The position numbers were made by a program, and so were the translations under genes. From the NCBI RefSeq assembly GCF_024734665.1, contig NZ_CP102931.1:6570001-6634000 (forward strand): a stretch of 64,000 bases of DNA, given 5' to 3'. Source of the DNA: Variovorax paradoxus (GTDB lineage Bacteria > Pseudomonadota > Gammaproteobacteria > Burkholderiales > Burkholderiaceae_C). Every line of letters begins with the position of its first letter. Position 1 is the first letter of the stretch. The notes under the pieces are model-generated. The model did no database searches and was not told the DNA's origin. It was given only the letters and a program-made list of their open reading frames with translations. Shown here piece after piece: positions 63,273 to 64,000 of this stretch.

Positions 63273-64000
63273 ACGGCGGGGCGACGTCCCACGCGCGGGG
63301 TCCACCGCGCGATCTCGCCGCGCTGCAGGCTGGACAGCGCGAACTCGGTGAACGCATTGAGCGACACGTGCCGGCTGAAGAACTGCTCCAGCACGGCACC
63401 AAAAAGATACGGGCTCGCGCCCGAGAACGCGACCTCATCGATCTTCAGCGCAATCTCCACGCCGCGCCCGAACACGATGGGGCCCGGCTCCGGCAGGCGA
63501 CGGAATACCGGCGCCAGCGCCATCGAGCGCACGCCCTGAATCTGGCGGCGCACCGAAGGGTCGGCGAGGTTGCCGTACAGGTCGAGCATCTCGCGCAGCG
63601 CGGCCGCGCCCTGCGTCGCATCGACATCGGTGAGGCTCAGGTAGTTGAGGCCGAGGTGACTGATGAGGCGCCACGTCAGCGCGCCTTCGGCCAATGCGGG
63701 GTACGGCCGCGAAGGCCCGCGCAGGATGCGGATCGAGCGTACGGGCGCCGATACGCGCAGCGTGAAATCCGACTCAAGCCCGGTCGGCAGCAGCAGCGGC
63801 AGGTCGCGGTTGGTGCACAGCGCATCGAGCGTGATGTGCCGCAGGCTGTGCGGAAACGGCGCATCGTGCTGGTCGACCAGCGACACATAGACCTCGCTGC
63901 CGGTGTAGCTGGTGCGCGTGCCCTGGGCGCGTGCGCGGTCCGACACCAGGCGCGGCTCGCGGCGCAGCGAGAAGTACGCGCCGAAGTCGCCATCGTCCGC
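63269..64000 (-). CDS. tssF: T6SS baseplate protein TssF, C-terminal part (cut by window end)
   Basis: About 243 residues of an about 600-residue protein; the frame is open to the window edge. HSLRHITLDALCTNRDLPLL, RLISHLGLNYLSLTDVD, FGRGVEIALKIDEVAFSGAS and LFGAVLEQFFSRHVSLNAFTE are typical of TssF. It overlaps tssG by ATGA. Confidence 0.95.
   Translation of the reverse strand, partial: ADDGDFGAYFSLRREPRLVSDRARAQGTRTSYTGSEVYVSLVDQHDAPFPHSLRHITLDALCTNRDLPLLLPTGLESDFTLRVSAPVRSIRILRGPSRPYPALAEGALTWRLISHLGLNYLSLTDVDATQGAAALREMLDLYGNLADPSVRRQIQGVRSMALAPVFRRLPEPGPIVFGRGVEIALKIDEVAFSGASPYLFGAVLEQFFSRHVSLNAFTEFALSSLQRGEIARWTPRVGRRPAV

Overview
The window looks like the chromosome of a Variovorax-type betaproteobacterium (Comamonadaceae). 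It is GC-rich and carries a glcDEF glycolate oxidase cluster with an SMP-30 lactonase, a torF-glnK-amtB nitrogen operon behind a sigma-54 promoter, and a type VI secretion locus with PpkA/PppA/TagH control. The genus is inferred from gene content and style, not from an alignment.

Layout. 1-11.3 kb is ordinary core: the lplT tail, a DMT exporter, glutathione peroxidase, a small exported protein, glcFED, a LysR regulator, an SMP-30 lactonase, amtB, glnK and a TorF-like porin. At 11,341 comM (yifB, Mg-chelatase-like helicase of natural transformation) begins. It is cut after 66 codons by a 25.4-kb island and resumes at 36,977-38,334. A 6-bp direct repeat, GCATCA, sits at both junctions; removing one copy plus the island restores an uninterrupted 516-aa ComM.

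The island (11,540-36,976) is a defence-type island. At its right end is a tightly coupled four-gene recombination module: three tyrosine-recombinase-like proteins, one of them lacking key catalytic residues, and one coiled-coil protein. The cargo, left to right: a VbhA-like antitoxin beside an unknown protein; a XRE regulator; a five-gene operon (small acidic ACP-like protein, XRE, ImmA/IrrE protease with a chagasin-like tail, papain-like protease, thymidylate-synthase-like protein). This operon converges on a three-gene operon (DUF4031, MazG-like fusion, uracil-DNA-glycosylase-like protein) with its own XRE regulator. Then follow an ApeA-like HEPN protein, a 1,377-aa NACHT-type NTPase with a C-terminal PD-(D/E)XK nuclease, two HNH-like proteins, a PIN/NYN-like protein, an unknown protein and a membrane-anchored unknown protein. 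An IS66 orfA scrap and an amino-acid-binding-protein scrap lie just before the recombinases.

38.4-64.0 kb is a T6SS locus: ppkA, tagF, tssM, tssL, tssK and tssJ on the minus strand; a TssQ-like lipoprotein, tagH and pppA on the plus strand; then, on the minus strand, a secretion-accessory set (DUF4150 PAAR-like, DUF3540, two pentapeptide-repeat proteins, one carrying DUF2169), a small membrane protein, vgrG, clpV (tssH), tssG and the 3' part of tssF at the window edge. tssA, tssB, tssC, hcp and tssE are not in the window.

The most unusual item is the nine-gene convergent cluster at 13.5-19.3 kb. It pairs a papain-fold protease with a gene carrying a papain-inhibitor-like domain, and it abuts three nucleotide/DNA-base enzymes. 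I do not recognise it as a named system.
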